Notes: a model not told the origin generated them from the letters alone. A stretch of 64,000 bases of DNA from Pseudo-nitzschia pungens (GCA_037355855.1 CM074758.1:8839001-8903000), one strand, 5' to 3'. Counted from the first letter of the stretch, positions 1 to 11,148 are shown. A program made the numbers and translations.

Positions 1-346
1 CTACGAACGGAGTTTCTTCCATTATCGAAACAGGACTGATGTTGTTGGAAGTGCGCTTGATAGAGCTCTCCACCCGAACGATCTCTTCCCGGAAGGAGAG
101 TGCCTCGACTTCGTCGGGAACGGCCGCAATATTGCTGTTAAGGCCAATGCTATTGTTATTCTTGGAGTTCTTGCCGAAGCCCTTCACCTTGAATCCAAGA
201 TTTTTGCTCTTGGGAGAGGGCGTTGTTGCAAGGGACGACGTTGTTTGGACCAGCAACGGCATGTCGTAGTCGTCTTCTCCCTCCATGCTCATTTTTCGAA
301 AGCCATTGGATTTCATGGTGCCCGCTATGCGATTCCGCCACGCCAT
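1..346 (-). CDS. Unknown protein, N-terminal part, cut by the window edge
   Basis: An open frame starts at the ATG at 346-344, directly after an in-frame stop two codons upstream, and stays open for 115 codons to base 1, where the window ends. The protein starts MAWRNRIAGTMKSNGF and has Asn/Ser/Lys-rich stretches and a stretch reading EVEALSFREEIVRVESS. No domain, signal peptide or membrane segment is recognisable. Codon use looks coding, without in-frame stops. I do not recognise the family, and the remaining C-terminal part lies outside the window. Confidence 0.5.
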   Translation of the reverse strand, partial: MAWRNRIAGTMKSNGFRKMSMEGEDDYDMPLLVQTTSSLATTPSPKSKNLGFKVKGFGKNSKNNNSIGLNSNIAAVPDEVEALSFREEIVRVESSIKRTSNNISPVSIMEETPFV

Positions 347-1154
347 GATGAATCACTTGGTGGATCCGTAATCCGAAATCTACGGAGAGCCAGGTCTTTC
401 ACACAGTCGCTGTAGAATGTGGTGAACACGAGAGAGGTGCAATTGCTGCTTCGAAGTTCCCTACCTGTTGGAACAAGTCGGTAAGGTTATTCCCATGGGA
501 CGGCAGGTTAAATGGTCCCTCTGTGTCGTTCAGTATTTTTACCGTGAGAGCCAAACCAACCAGCAGAAGAATCAATCCGACGACGACGAGGATGATATTA
601 TTGTACCATCCAAACAAACCGGACGGAACCGATTCGTGTTAATTCTTGGCACTGTGTGAAAGGGATTCATTCGGTCGCCAATACCTGAAATTGCTTTGCT
701 TTGCCTTAAAAATTTCTTGGCTATCGCGTTTTCTCACAAGATTCAGAATACGAATGGAGGCCGACGCGCTCGCCTCAATCCGAAAATACCAGAAAATCAG
801 GAAACTTGTGCCACGATTGACAACCGACGAACGGTGTCATTGAGCATTCAAAAAAGATTTTGAACGAATCAAATTGCGTGGTTCGGATTGTCGTTAAAGT
901 GTACATAAATAATGTGGCTACATCCATCAACGATAAACGAGTGAGCCGAACAAAAGGCGCGTGCGGAGTAAAAGCTGGTAGGCTCACTCGTTTGCCACCT
1001 CCCGTATGATAGTCACACATCATGTTGCTGGGCAAAGAAATTTCAAGTTTTTCACACCGTATTGTGGCAATCCAATTGGTATTACGTGTAGTATTCTACA
1101 TATCTAATATAGATATGTTTAGTGCCTTCGAATGATTTTTGTTGTACCGTACAG
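347..1154. other. Intergenic, no supported gene
   Basis: A 72-codon minus-strand frame at 399-617 holds one hydrophobic stretch (IILVVVGLILLLVGLAL) but has no ATG and a stop just upstream, so at most it is an exon of something unrecognised. Nothing else is supported here. Confidence 0.3.
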
Positions 1155-1282
1155 GCACCTGCTATCGCACTTGCTACCGCACTTGCTACCGCACTTGCTA
1201 CCGCACTTGCTACCGCACTTGCTACCGCACTTGCTACCGCACTTGCTACCGCACTTGCTACCGCACTTGCTACCGCACTTGC
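1155..1282. repeat. 12-bp minisatellite, about ten units
   Basis: The unit GCACTTGCTACC is repeated head to tail. The first unit (1155-1166) differs by two bases, nine further units to 1274 are identical, and a partial unit follows. Because 12 is a multiple of three, the array opens artificial reading frames in the forward direction; these are not evidence of a gene. Confidence 0.95.
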
Positions 1283-1287
1283 GAGTT

Positions 1288-1499
1288 CAGTGATGATCGA
1301 AAGATGGATAGTTTCTCTTTTTGCTCATTATCTCTCCTACATACACATGAACGATAGAGTGTGTCACTTTTCTTGGTCTTCAAGAGTGTCCCAGTGATGA
1401 TCGAAAGATGATGGATAGTTTCTTTTTTTGCTCATTATCTCTCCTAAATACACATAAACGATAGAGTGTGTCACTTTTCTTGGTCTTCAAGAGTTGTCC
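1288..1499. repeat. Tandem duplication of about 105 bp
   Basis: Two adjacent copies (about 1288-1391 and 1392-1499) both begin CAGTGATGATCGAAAGATG and both end in TTGGTCTTCAAGAG. They differ by a few substitutions and small indels, so the duplication is not brand new. It directly abuts the 12-bp minisatellite. Confidence 0.93.
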
Positions 1500-1860
1500 C
1501 CTTGGTTTGTTGTTTCGTGAGCAGCAGTAGTACTATTAACAAGGACACCATTCATTTGTACTTGGCTTCTGTTCTGCTCAGCTCTGCTCGTGTCGAGATT
1601 CATCCAGCAGTTCGTCCTGCTCTATGCCATATCTACCATTACTAGTTATCACTACCTTCCAAATTCGTGGACTCACGATTTCAGTGCATTTCAAGGATCG
1701 ATTCTGATATTTCTTGATCGTCCCACTGGTGGTGCTCTCGAAATCTTTTCGTTAGATGTCTGTCCCATGTTTGCAGGCGGTCGCTTTTCACACTACAAAT
1801 GAACACAACTCCGATCACGCAGCTCATTTCCATGCCTACTGCAACCCGTACCGGATATTG
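1500..1860. other. Intergenic, nothing seen
   Basis: The space between the duplication and the stop codon of the patatin-like gene. No convincing reading frame or RNA was seen. Confidence 0.4.
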
Positions 1861-3154
1861 CTATTGTGTAGGCTCTAGCTGTCCGAGGAGTTCCTGTGCA
1901 TCCTCTCGGCCACGCTCGAACCAGTCCCGCAAAACCCCACCACTCTTACCCCCGCCCTGCTGCTGTTTGGCAGCCGGCACCACTCCCAGTGCGGTGATCA
2001 TAGCCCGCAGATTCTGCATCGAGGGCCGTGCCCGAACCGCTACCCCCGGTATCTCATGAGAAGATACTCCAGTAGAACAGTTCTGGCTCGAGAGTGTCAG
2101 GGACCCAACCAACGGGAGTTTCCGGGAGACGTCAAGGGGTCGAATGGCGTGCAACAACGGCGGCGAGGAAAGGAGATCTTTCCCGTCTTCCGATGGTTGA
2201 CCATTGAAGAAATATTCTCCGGAGATGGGACTCACCACGATGCGTCCAGTGCAATCCGGATCGCTGTCGCGGGGAGTGGGAGGAAACGGCCCTGCGATTC
2301 CACCGTCTACGAATCCGGTTCCGTCGATTTCGACCCCTTCGGCGTCCGGGTACGTGTATCGACCACCTCCGGAAGCACTCTCGCTGCTTAGAAAGAGTCT
2401 CTGGAACAAGCTGTCGTAGTTGGGGACTACCATGTCGAGGGGGTGAAAGGACCGAGGAATCCGGCAGGAGGCCTCGATGGCCTTCAATAACCGCTCGTGG
2501 TCGTCTTGTCGGCAGTCTTCGGCTTCGAACGAAAACAATTGGATTCTGCCGTCGGCACACCTCGTGGTGCAAATGGAGAGTAGCGGGGTACGGTGAGGCG
2601 AAGCCTCGGCTTGGTCTTGGTGGCACGGCGTATGTTCAGGACCGGTCTCCTCCGCAAGCATCACGCGGAGATTCCGAAAGGCGTGGCCCCGGTCGATAAG
2701 GAAGCGATCCGTGTATTCGTCCAATCGGTGAGGGAGAAGGGTGGCAACTGGTAGCGGCAATGGCACCCGAACTCGATCCGGAGATGAACTGGATAGGCAA
2801 TCGGAACGGGTTGCCCGATTGAATGGTGTCCGGTGACAAGAGGGTCTTGACAACACCTAGATGATACGGCATGAGATGACCCGCACCGCTGAAGGAAAGA
2901 GTCCAGAACGAGCGCGATCGACGTTGTCCCAGAAAGAAAGAATCAGCTGAATCCAGGAAGTTGTTGCCCGTTTCGGTGTCAAATCTTCCTTCTGCGCCGA
3001 GACGTCCTCGACGACGAGGATAACCATGATGGAAGTTCAAACACCGAGAGTTTCTCGTCCACCTACCAACCCTCAACGACATTGTTCTGAGCATTTCTTT
3101 TTTCTGGAATATCGTCTCTTTGTGTTGTGCACAATCTGTTATGATGCCTGCCAT
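1861..3154 (-). CDS. Patatin-like phospholipase, reading frame broken once
   Basis: Patatins are acyl hydrolases that cut fatty acids from glycerolipids with a Ser-Asp dyad. The upstream half, from the ATG at 3154, carries an oxyanion-type stretch FWTLSFSGAGHLMPYHLGV and the nucleophile elbow GSSSG (GxSxG). The downstream half, in another frame, carries the partner aspartate in GFVDGGIAGPF (the DGG motif). The halves meet near 2747-2752, where dropping a single base joins ...GAIAAT to VATLLPHRLDEY. The total length of 1,294 bases is one more than a multiple of three, in line with one extra base. The corrected product would be about 430 residues. Both catalytic motifs are intact, so an assembly indel is as likely as a pseudogene. 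The short N-terminal stretch before the domain is basic and could be an organelle leader, but this is weak. Confidence 0.75.
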
Positions 3155-4003
3155 TGGTGGTCATTTCCTCGGATGTGTGGAACGAAAAAACAGGTACAAC
3201 CTCGTGGATTCATCCTTCATCGTGTATCGTGCCAGATTTTCTTTCTGTGATCAGAAAACTCTTCGAGATTTTTATTCATTCGTTCACTTGACACTCGTAC
3301 CGGTACGTGTTCGAGTGATGAGGCTGAGTCAAACATCACTTTCAGTCCCGAGTGAATTAAAAATGGTACAGAGATCTCCGTACATTAACCTTACCGTATG
3401 TTCCGTTCTATTGCTTGTAATTTTTTGTTATGCCCGTAAGGTTACCGTAAGGCTCGTTTAGGTTACTTATCTGTTATCATGTCTTCAGCAAGTCAGTATG
3501 GAAAGAAAAAGTGGATACTTCGTTCTGAGGGTACTGAGTAAGGTTACCGTACGTACTAACCTTAAGATCACTTGTACCTTGAGAAAGAAAAAATTTGTAC
3601 GGTAGATACAAAGTAAGATTTACCAATCGAAAGAAGTAGGATCCAAAAGATTATCATCCTCTTGTATAGCAAGTCAACTTTGCCTATAATCGTGAGTTGC
3701 AGTGACTGTGAAGCCACAGGATTTGGATTGCAAGGAGTGGAGCAAGTTTGCCAGCAAGAAAAAAACTAATATCACAGTGGTGGGTCTTGGTTTCTAGTTT
3801 TTCATCTACTGTTTGCGCTACGGTAGTATCGATAGACTTCGTGTTATCTTTCGTAACTAGTATGTAATGGTCAGTGCGTACTTAATATGATATGCAATTT
3901 TCAAGTAAAACTTTGGGTCCATTGGAGCGTGAGTTAGTATGTGTAGTAGTGTAAAAGGGTTGTGATTGCGATTATGATTGTGGTCATGCTCGTGTCAATC
4001 GCT
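3155..4003. other. Intergenic, rich in GTAAGGTTAC-like words
   Basis: The divergent side of the patatin gene. It contains several copies of GTAAGGTTAC/TACCGTA-type words (about 3400-3570) but no supported gene. Confidence 0.4.
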
Positions 4004-5713
4004 TCACAACTCCATGGCGGTGTGCTGGCTTCGGTGGGTCGAGCCAAAGTTGCGGCTCTCGTCGCTGCTGGCTTCATCTGCCGACACCATCGTGACGTCC
4101 TCCGGATAGGAGCTATCACCGACCAGCTCGCGGTTCGATGGCTGCCGCGTTGGTACAAAGAGCATCGAGAGGTCGTCCTTGAACGATCGTGCGCTGGAGG
4201 AATAAAAGAGGGGCTCGGCTTGCGAGATGTTGGCGGAAGACGGCGACGCGAGGTAGCTGCCACTGTCATGACCACTGTAGGAGTCCTCGCTGCTGGCACC
4301 ATTGTCCACGTACTCGGCATCGTCTTGGTTAGAGGAGTGCTGCGAGACGCCATGTCCGCTACCGCTCGGAACGCGGCGCGGCGGGGCCAGGAACCGGTGT
4401 AGATCGGTGACCGCCGTGGTGTCCCGGGTGATGATTGCCGCCCACCGGCCGACCTGTGCTTCACTGGAACTCTTGGAGCGCAAGATCGCCCCTCGCTTCT
4501 TGGTGCGTCGCAAGACAAAATCGTTGTGGTTGCCGCTGGCCTGGGAATTGGACAGCCACGAGCCGTCATCCGACAGCGACCGCTGGAGAATCTTCCGGGG
4601 AAATGGCTGGTCCGTGGTTCGCTGGGGCATCTTCGGGATGCTTCCGGGGGTATCCGTGGCTGTTGTCCCGAGGTTCGGGTGTTGGTCGTGACGGGGACCT
4701 GCAAAGGGATTGTTGGCGCGATGCTGCTGCCTAGGTCGGCTGTTCCAGCACATGCTGCTGATACTGCTGTTGAAGGTCGACGAGGTGGCAAACGATAGAA
4801 CTGAGGAAGCAGAGACGGAATCCTCGTCCCCGTAAAACTCTTCCACGTCGTCGGCGAAATCGTCGTCGTCAGAGCTGCCTCCAACCAGGGCTACGGCCGA
4901 ATCGATGGTGGCCGCGGTGGACATCGAACCAATCGGCTTCTTGTGGCCGTGGCTATAGGTATGGTGACCGCTGCCGTGCTTGTGTTGCTTGCCGATGCTG
5001 CGCCTGGCGGCAGATTGCATCATCCGGGTCTTGTGCAGGGAATCCGGCAGATCGAAACTGCGGGTCTTGTGCAGCGATCCGGACCACCTCGAATCGCGTG
5101 GTTGACGGTTCCCGGCAGCCGAGTGGCGCGGAATGTGGTGATGGTGCTGCTGGCTGCTCCGCCAGTTGTTGATGCTCGTGTTGGTGATACTGTTGCGGCT
5201 GCCCAGACTGTGCATCGAGGTCGAAAGGGAGTAGGAATGCGCCGACGATTCTGGCATGACGCTCGTCGAGTTGTGGGCAGAGTGATACAAAGGTGAACTG
5301 CGGGAGCGAGCCACCCGCGCATTGTCCTGGGTGACGGCAAACTTGACGGTCGGCCTCTGCGAAGAGTGGTGCGATTGAGAATGCATATGGTGCGACGAGG
5401 AATGCAATGACTGCTGCTGCCGGCAGCGGGAACGGCGCTGCCGTAGGCGGCGGTGATGGCTGCTAGTCATCATGGCCGTCTTGTGGCTGCTGGTCTTAGG
5501 AGGAGCGTTGCCGTACTTGCTGCTGGGTGTCTTTGCTTTCTTGCGATAGTAGCTGGTTTCCTCGTCGCTGCTCAGGCTGACACTGTCCGAGTCGCTGCTA
5601 CCGTAGCCACAGCTCAGGTCGTCATCGTCACTGCTCATCCCCGCTCGCTGTTCGGAGAGCAGCTCGTTCAAGAAGCCACTAAGGGCCGTGTTGCCTTGCC
5701 CGTTGCTGCCCAT
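4004..5713 (-). CDS. Unknown Ser/His-rich low-complexity protein
   Basis: A single open frame of 569 codons from an ATG at 5713. The N terminus (about residues 1-25, MGSNGQGNTALSGFLNELLS) looks ordered. Next come an acidic-serine stretch with SSDDDDLSCGYGSSDSDS, a long Ser/His/Arg-rich middle, another acidic block with the sequence SSDDDDFADDVEEFYGDED, and basic-phosphosite-like motifs such as KILQRSLSDDG and GAILRSKSSSE. No signal peptide, membrane segment or known domain is visible. The composition suggests an intrinsically disordered, probably phosphorylated cytosolic or nuclear protein. Long frames on the opposite strand exist here but are shadows of the skewed composition. Function unknown. 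Confidence 0.65.
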   Translation of the reverse strand: MGSNGQGNTALSGFLNELLSEQRAGMSSDDDDLSCGYGSSDSDSVSLSSDEETSYYRKKAKTPSSKYGNAPPKTSSHKTAMMTSSHHRRLRQRRSRCRQQQSLHSSSHHMHSQSHHSSQRPTVKFAVTQDNARVARSRSSPLYHSAHNSTSVMPESSAHSYSLSTSMHSLGSRNSITNTSINNWRSSQQHHHHIPRHSAAGNRQPRDSRWSGSLHKTRSFDLPDSLHKTRMMQSAARRSIGKQHKHGSGHHTYSHGHKKPIGSMSTAATIDSAVALVGGSSDDDDFADDVEEFYGDEDSVSASSVLSFATSSTFNSSISSMCWNSRPRQQHRANNPFAGPRHDQHPNLGTTATDTPGSIPKMPQRTTDQPFPRKILQRSLSDDGSWLSNSQASGNHNDFVLRRTKKRGAILRSKSSSEAQVGRWAAIITRDTTAVTDLHRFLAPPRRVPSGSGHGVSQHSSNQDDAEYVDNGASSEDSYSGHDSGSYLASPSSANISQAEPLFYSSSARSFKDDLSMLFVPTRQPSNRELVGDSSYPEDVTMVSADEASSDESRNFGSTHRSQHTAMEL

Positions 5714-7500
5714 TTTAATCTTGAGTTGAGGTTGGGTGTCGATTACGAGTCGGTTTTGGACGGCTTTTGGATAACGTCTTAAATTCAGCTGGTAGTGAAT
5801 TTATGTTGCACACGAGTTGTCTTGTTGGATTGTGAGGAGTGTGGATTCATTGGCTCGAAAAACCAATCGCCAGGCGGGGATCGATCGAAGTTTAGTTGTG
5901 TGGATGGATCCAGTTCTTCAGGACAGCAAGACAGAGATACTATCGGGAGACAGATACGATACGCCGAAAACTCGATTTGTCTTGACAGAAAAGATACAGT
6001 GCAATATAGATTTTCTTCTTATTCCATCTCGAGGGGAATATGGATGAGGAGTGAGGAGAGAAAGAGATGCTTGCGCTTCTGGCTGGCGAAAAATCTGTGA
6101 TGATATTTCACGTCGACGATTCCGTTGTGTGCAGTGAACAGAAGTATCGTATTATGAACCAGAATAGAAGCTTCGATCACGAATAGAAGTATCAATTACT
6201 TATATCGGTCATGCGCATTTTTGTCCTGAGCACACCCAAAAGCTTGGATGTTGAACATCAATTACTACGTATACCGTTTGGAAATGATATTTTCAATTTG
6301 GATTTTGGTATCAGATAGTTGAAGTTCTCGAAACTTCTGACTATCACATGTAAAAGTAGGTTAATTGTAACCCTACATTTATCTCTCGTGTACCATTGAT
6401 ACTGCCGAATAGCCCATCGGAAGGTTCTTATTGGCGATCGGAAAAACACGTCTGTGTAAACATAGGACCAAAATTCATTATGGAATCATCATTAAAGACC
6501 GTCGAATTGACATTTTCAAAAAGTTCTATTACTCTAGTTCTTTATGATGATTCAAAGAAACATTCCAACTTCATGACTACAGATGAATTGCCCTAGGTCC
6601 TGTTAATTTATTGACTTTCTTGTGAAATCAGTATGAAAACATAACTTCGATTACAACTTTAACACTCTCGCCGTACAGATTGTCTTTCCGTACAGGAACA
6701 CCCGTTGTACCATGTTGTTGCTCTACTAATTAATAGTACTATTGCTGGTAGTAAAAACCTTACTGGTGGCTACATCCTGATGGCTGCTGGTAGTAACCTT
6801 AGCCATAAAGAACGTCTGGAAACACTACTAACTGGTGCTGTTCAGTTGAGGAAGTAGTCCCAAATACGCTTCAGTTCAATGTAACAGCACTTTGTACTTT
6901 ACTAACAGACGCATTGGATATTACTACTACTACTGCGGTAATCTGGACATCTTAGTAGTACTAGTAGGAGTAAGATCTTACTACTAGAGTACTTCTTTCT
7001 TGTTAGTAGTAGTTGTTTCAAGTAAGTTTACGTAGGTACGTACTAGAGCTTGAATATCTTCTTAGATAACCTCTTCAGTGTCTACGGTACAGTATGGTTA
7101 CTAAACCTGGGAATTTTGATTCTCTCTTGCCCGCAAATTAGTTTTCAGTCTTCCATGATACCGTAGGGCAGAGCGTGATTTCATAGGAACCACCGCCAAG
7201 ATTTCAGCAGAAGATTTCACATTCCTGCTGCAATTGTCCCGGCACTGATGTCGAAGCCAAGAAGTGCAACAGACTGAGACTGCTGAAGGGGGATTGCGGC
7301 AGTATCACTCCTTGTAAAATTGGAGCCGAGTGCGACGAGGCTGAGACCAAGAAGGAGAGGTAATGTTGGCTTGGCATGAGTAATCTTCTGTGGAGGTGTG
7401 ATTTGCAGTAATCTCAAAAAATTTACTGCTACGGTGAGGTTAGGGTTTCTTTTTGTCGAGCAGCTCGAATTTTGCGAGAACCCCTGTTGAGCAATCTCGT
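5714..7500. other. Intergenic, no supported gene
   Basis: About 1.8 kb of AT-rich sequence. The stretch 6700-7050 is dense in TAGTAGTA/ACTACTAC words and short palindromes such as ACTAGTAGT. Only short unconvincing frames are seen. Confidence 0.4.
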
Positions 7501-7598
7501 ACTACGGAATTCCTACTATCAGCTGTCCCCCGACTTCCGTAGAAATGAGTAGTTGGGGATGTAGAACAGGGGGACAGCTGATAGGAATTTTGTAGTAA
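7501..7598. mobile_element. Small palindromic MITE, copy A
   Basis: A 98-bp element with imperfect terminal inverted repeats: the left end reads TACTACGGAATTCCTA and the right end TAGGAATTTTGTAGTA. The inner arms are CAGCTGTCCCCC and GGGGGACAGCTG. The reverse complement of 11407-11501 matches it almost base for base, apart from a 3-bp CTA insertion and a few substitutions. It has no coding capacity, so a non-autonomous DNA transposon is the best reading. The family is not known to me. Confidence 0.75.
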
Positions 7599-8471
7599 GG
7601 TTTTATGCATGATTGCACATCGTAACTTACTCGTGACCACGAGTAAAATTACGTGTCTCTTGTACTTTGTAGGTGTACACGTACTCGTAGTCGTCCAAGT
7701 AAATCTTACCGGTAATATCGCCGAAACAAAAAAACAGATCGGAATTTAGAAATTGATTTTGTGACTTCAAAGTCTACGATTAATGTCATTGGGCCTATTT
7801 GTTGTAAATTAATGCAAATCGAACAAAGCGATTGTAAGCGCGAGACAGTATGCTACCGTAATTAACCGGAGCCAAAGGCATATATTCCAGACAATCCCAC
7901 GCATTGGAACAGAAACAGTCTTTTTACGTTTGGTTTTGAATTTTCAAATAACAGAAAATTGGAGTTCATCAACTAACGGACAAAATAACGAGTCAGCCAC
8001 TCTTTCCCGCCGATATTTTCTATCACCGTGGACGCTTGCACACTTGAATGTCTTTCTTCCATAGTTGTACTCGTATTCGGGACTCTAAATTTGCCCAACA
8101 GAATAGTGAGTACGTCAAACGAGATCGTAGCCGGATTGGCGTGGGATTCATTTTTAAGGGTCGTTAAAAATAGGAGGTACACGATGGTAAAATACCGAAA
8201 CGTTTCCTCTTCTTGACCGAACAACAACAACGACGCTAAACACAAAAGCTTGTTACGACCGTTTGGCTTTTGAGAGGCGTAATTCCCGTGCACAACAAGC
8301 AAACGCGCAAGTCTACGAGACTGGAGTGAGAATCAAAACACTCCCTATGAATGCAAAGACGAGGAGGCCAATAATCAAACGATACGAACGATCAGATAAA
8401 CGGATCGAAACAAATTACAGTACTACGAACAGAGCAGTGCTTGGAGGTTTCGAAGTCACAATTGTCAGAGA
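7599..8471. other. Intergenic, no supported gene
   Basis: A 109-codon minus-strand frame at 7973-8302 lacks an ATG at its start and has no recognisable domain, so I do not call it. Nothing else is visible. Confidence 0.35.
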
Positions 8472-9932
8472 ATGAAGGTGATTGTGGACGCCATTAGTAC
8501 GATCCGTTCGAAAAGTGAATCCAGAAAAAACGAAATGAATCATGACGATGGGAGGATTGAGAGACTCGACAACACGAAGAGCAATCACGCGACAACAAAT
8601 AATAATAATGATAGCTTTGAAAATGATTTAAGTTTTTCCTCCTCTCTCACCTCGTCAACTTCCGAGAGGTCAAAAAGTCGCAACCTTGGCAGCGATCACC
8701 GTCTTCGCAACAGCAGGGCCCAACTGGAACGATTGCATGCTCTGTACGACCAGGAAGAAGACGAAAGTGACGAGCAAGAAGTGGCGTGCCGATCCTTTTC
8801 CACCACTGCATCTTCCTTCGTGGAAACCGAATCGGGCGATGAAGTTGACGATGACGATGCCGATGATGAAGAAGAGGATCTCGACAATTCGTTTCTCGAA
8901 GATGCCAGAGCCTCGCTCAGGGATCTAGACGAATGGCGACACTTGATGGATTCTACCGATGTGGGTTGCAGCAGCAGCTGCGATGCCAGTTTCAATAGCA
9001 GCTCCCTCGATGACAACGAGGATCACATCGATGTTACTACTTGTGAGAACCCAATGAACTTTGACGTTTCTTCCAAGACCGCCAACAGCGGTCGGAATCT
9101 CACAGCAACACCCAGCACCCATTTCGACGATGCAAACGATGATGCCCTCCGTAGAATACAATATGGACAAATACCGTCACATCCTTCGTCGACTTTGTTG
9201 TGGCTGAACCAAATCAAAGACGCAGACTTGGAACAACGGCGGCGGATCGCGGAAGCGATTGCCGCCACAACCGGGGGGAGCGGGCATCGTCCCGACGTGA
9301 AAAAGTCCAGGCACAGAACAGCCCTCAAAAAATCCATGAAGCGATTCCAGAACAAAGAAAACTTTGGAAACAACGATCACGGTAGCAATTCGTCCATCGA
9401 CAAGCGACCAAAGGATGGGCAAAAACTGACGGGGGGACAACAGCGACGTTCGGTCGCCTCCTTTTTGCGCAGTGGCCGCCGAAGGTTACCGGCATCTCCT
9501 CCACCAAACGACAAGGAGCCAAAACCCGATTTAGAAGAAACCAGGCTCGACGACAACGACCATGCCCGAACGGACGGTGCGCGATCGTCTGCCAGCCACG
9601 ATCACCGCCCGACCGGTGGCCGCAGCAGTCTCCAATCTCCTTCGAGAACGAGAGAGAACCGCCAACCCCCCGCGATCGGGGCCGTTGTCGTGCGGGTCAA
9701 CGACAAGGACCTGCAGCTCAAGCGGTCTCTTCTCGGAGCCGCACGAGTCCTGACGATGGATGGAATCGTAGAGTCCTACAGTTCGGCTCCGGAAAACACC
9801 GACGACTCCTTCGACGCGATTGTGAAAGTGGTTGGAAGACACGAACACATCAATATACTCGATACCAACAACCCACCCTGCGAGCTGGATTCCGAAAGAG
9901 CGATTTCCAGCAACCGCCTCACGTGGGTGTGA
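8472..9932 (+). CDS. Unknown acidic, Ser-rich protein
   Basis: One open frame of 486 codons from the ATG at 8472. Residues 1-60 are polar. A helix-like stretch (RAQLERLHALYDQEEDESDE) is followed by a strongly acidic block with SGDEVDDDDADDEEEDLDNS and by a possible helix reading DARASLRDLDEWRHLM. Near residue 240 there is a better-ordered segment (SSTLLWLNQIKDADLEQRR). Then follows a basic region with KKSRHRTALKKSMKRF that could act as a nuclear localisation signal. The C-terminal about 80 residues look ordered (AVVVRVNDKDLQLKRSLLG). There is no signal peptide or membrane span. I do not recognise the family; a nuclear or cytosolic regulatory protein is a guess. Confidence 0.6.
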   Translation: MKVIVDAISTIRSKSESRKNEMNHDDGRIERLDNTKSNHATTNNNNDSFENDLSFSSSLTSSTSERSKSRNLGSDHRLRNSRAQLERLHALYDQEEDESDEQEVACRSFSTTASSFVETESGDEVDDDDADDEEEDLDNSFLEDARASLRDLDEWRHLMDSTDVGCSSSCDASFNSSSLDDNEDHIDVTTCENPMNFDVSSKTANSGRNLTATPSTHFDDANDDALRRIQYGQIPSHPSSTLLWLNQIKDADLEQRRRIAEAIAATTGGSGHRPDVKKSRHRTALKKSMKRFQNKENFGNNDHGSNSSIDKRPKDGQKLTGGQQRRSVASFLRSGRRRLPASPPPNDKEPKPDLEETRLDDNDHARTDGARSSASHDHRPTGGRSSLQSPSRTRENRQPPAIGAVVVRVNDKDLQLKRSLLGAARVLTMDGIVESYSSAPENTDDSFDAIVKVVGRHEHINILDTNNPPCELDSERAISSNRLTWV

Positions 9933-11140
9933 CGAGCTCTTCCGGAGATGGGACAACGGATGCGCTCCAAAGGGAGACAAGAAGAGGCAAAGACGGAATG
10001 AACGTCTGTGAAGTTACAAACACAACCAAACTGTACCGGCTGGAAACAAAATTGAGGATGGATAGGATAGCCTGGTGAAACGGCGGCACTTTGTGATTTG
10101 GAAGTCGTTCGTATGTATTGTCTGCAGAGTAGGGCGATGCAACGCAATGTATTGCAGCCACTCTACGGACGAAGCGATGCTTCCAATAATCCACTCTGAC
10201 GGGAAAGCGGTACCCGGGTTCTCGGCACGAACCGCAAAACCGTACGCTCGCAAAACCTGTTGCGATCGGCGGACCCGTATCGAGCGAAGGTGTATGGTAT
10301 GGTGACTGCTGCGCGAAAGGCCATGCAATGGGGTCCGAGATTTGTGACGCGGGAACGAACCACCGAGAGACGGTGCGGATAGTTAGGACCGCCTTGCGCT
10401 GTGTTGCGTTGTGTTGTGCTGTTGACAAAAACTTACCAAACTCATTCCGGTCCGGTCCGACAGTGAGTTGTACCTTTTTATGCGACGTGCTGCAATGTGA
10501 TCGATCGATGCAATGATCATCCTCCACACACGAGAGGGGTTTTGATTTCTGTGCGTGCCATCGGGATGAACCGACGGGTTTGGCACCCGGACGGATCGAT
10601 CTACTAGTACTACTAGCGAGCTACATACAGTACGTAAAGCAAACGAATTTTTTGATTCATTCACTTTTTATTCGATGACGGACTGCGTGCAATTATCGTA
10701 AAATTACTTATCGTACCGGTACAGATGTCGCAAAGTGGGAATTGATTGAGCATTTCCTCGATCACTTTCTTGCTGTGCGATAGTGTTGTCGTAGAAAGAA
10801 AAGGAATCCGAGGTTCCGTACCGGTAAACCTTACTCAATTTGGTGCCGCACGGTACGGTAACTTACCGATGCGAGAGTGCCGAACGTTCCGGAGATCCGG
10901 ACCGACTGCGACTTACTGCATCTGCGACACACGTCGCAATGAGCGACTCCTGCGTGTCAGTGAGTCCTCTCTCGCGTTCCTCACTCCCGGACAACCTTAC
11001 CGGATGCCCAAATCGTTTTTGTTGCGATCGGCGCTCGGTCCTTTTCTCGGTTCGGGAATACGATTACCGCATGGTACCGGTATGCCGTCATCGGAAGAAT
11101 GGTGTCGTATTGTGCGTCCGCGCCCAGGCCGGCGGCTCGC
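9933..11140. other. Intergenic, no supported gene
   Basis: Contains short overlapping frames on both strands without domains. TACCGGTA-type words occur near 10712, 10819 and 11076. The end adjoins the tRNA pair. Confidence 0.35.
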
Positions 11141-11145
11141 AAAAA
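11141..11145 (-). terminator. RNA polymerase III terminator after the tRNA pair
   Basis: On the minus strand a run of five T lies three bases beyond the 3' end of tRNA-Gln, the usual RNA polymerase III stop. No such run lies between the two tRNAs. Confidence 0.7.
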
Positions 11146-11148
11146 GAG

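Noticed and set aside
399..617. A 72-codon hydrophobic minus-strand frame
   Set aside because: No ATG, a stop just upstream, and no splice partner found.
1122..1397. Frames with repeated Ala-Leu-Ala-Thr
   Set aside because: Produced by the 12-bp minisatellite, which stays open in the forward frames.
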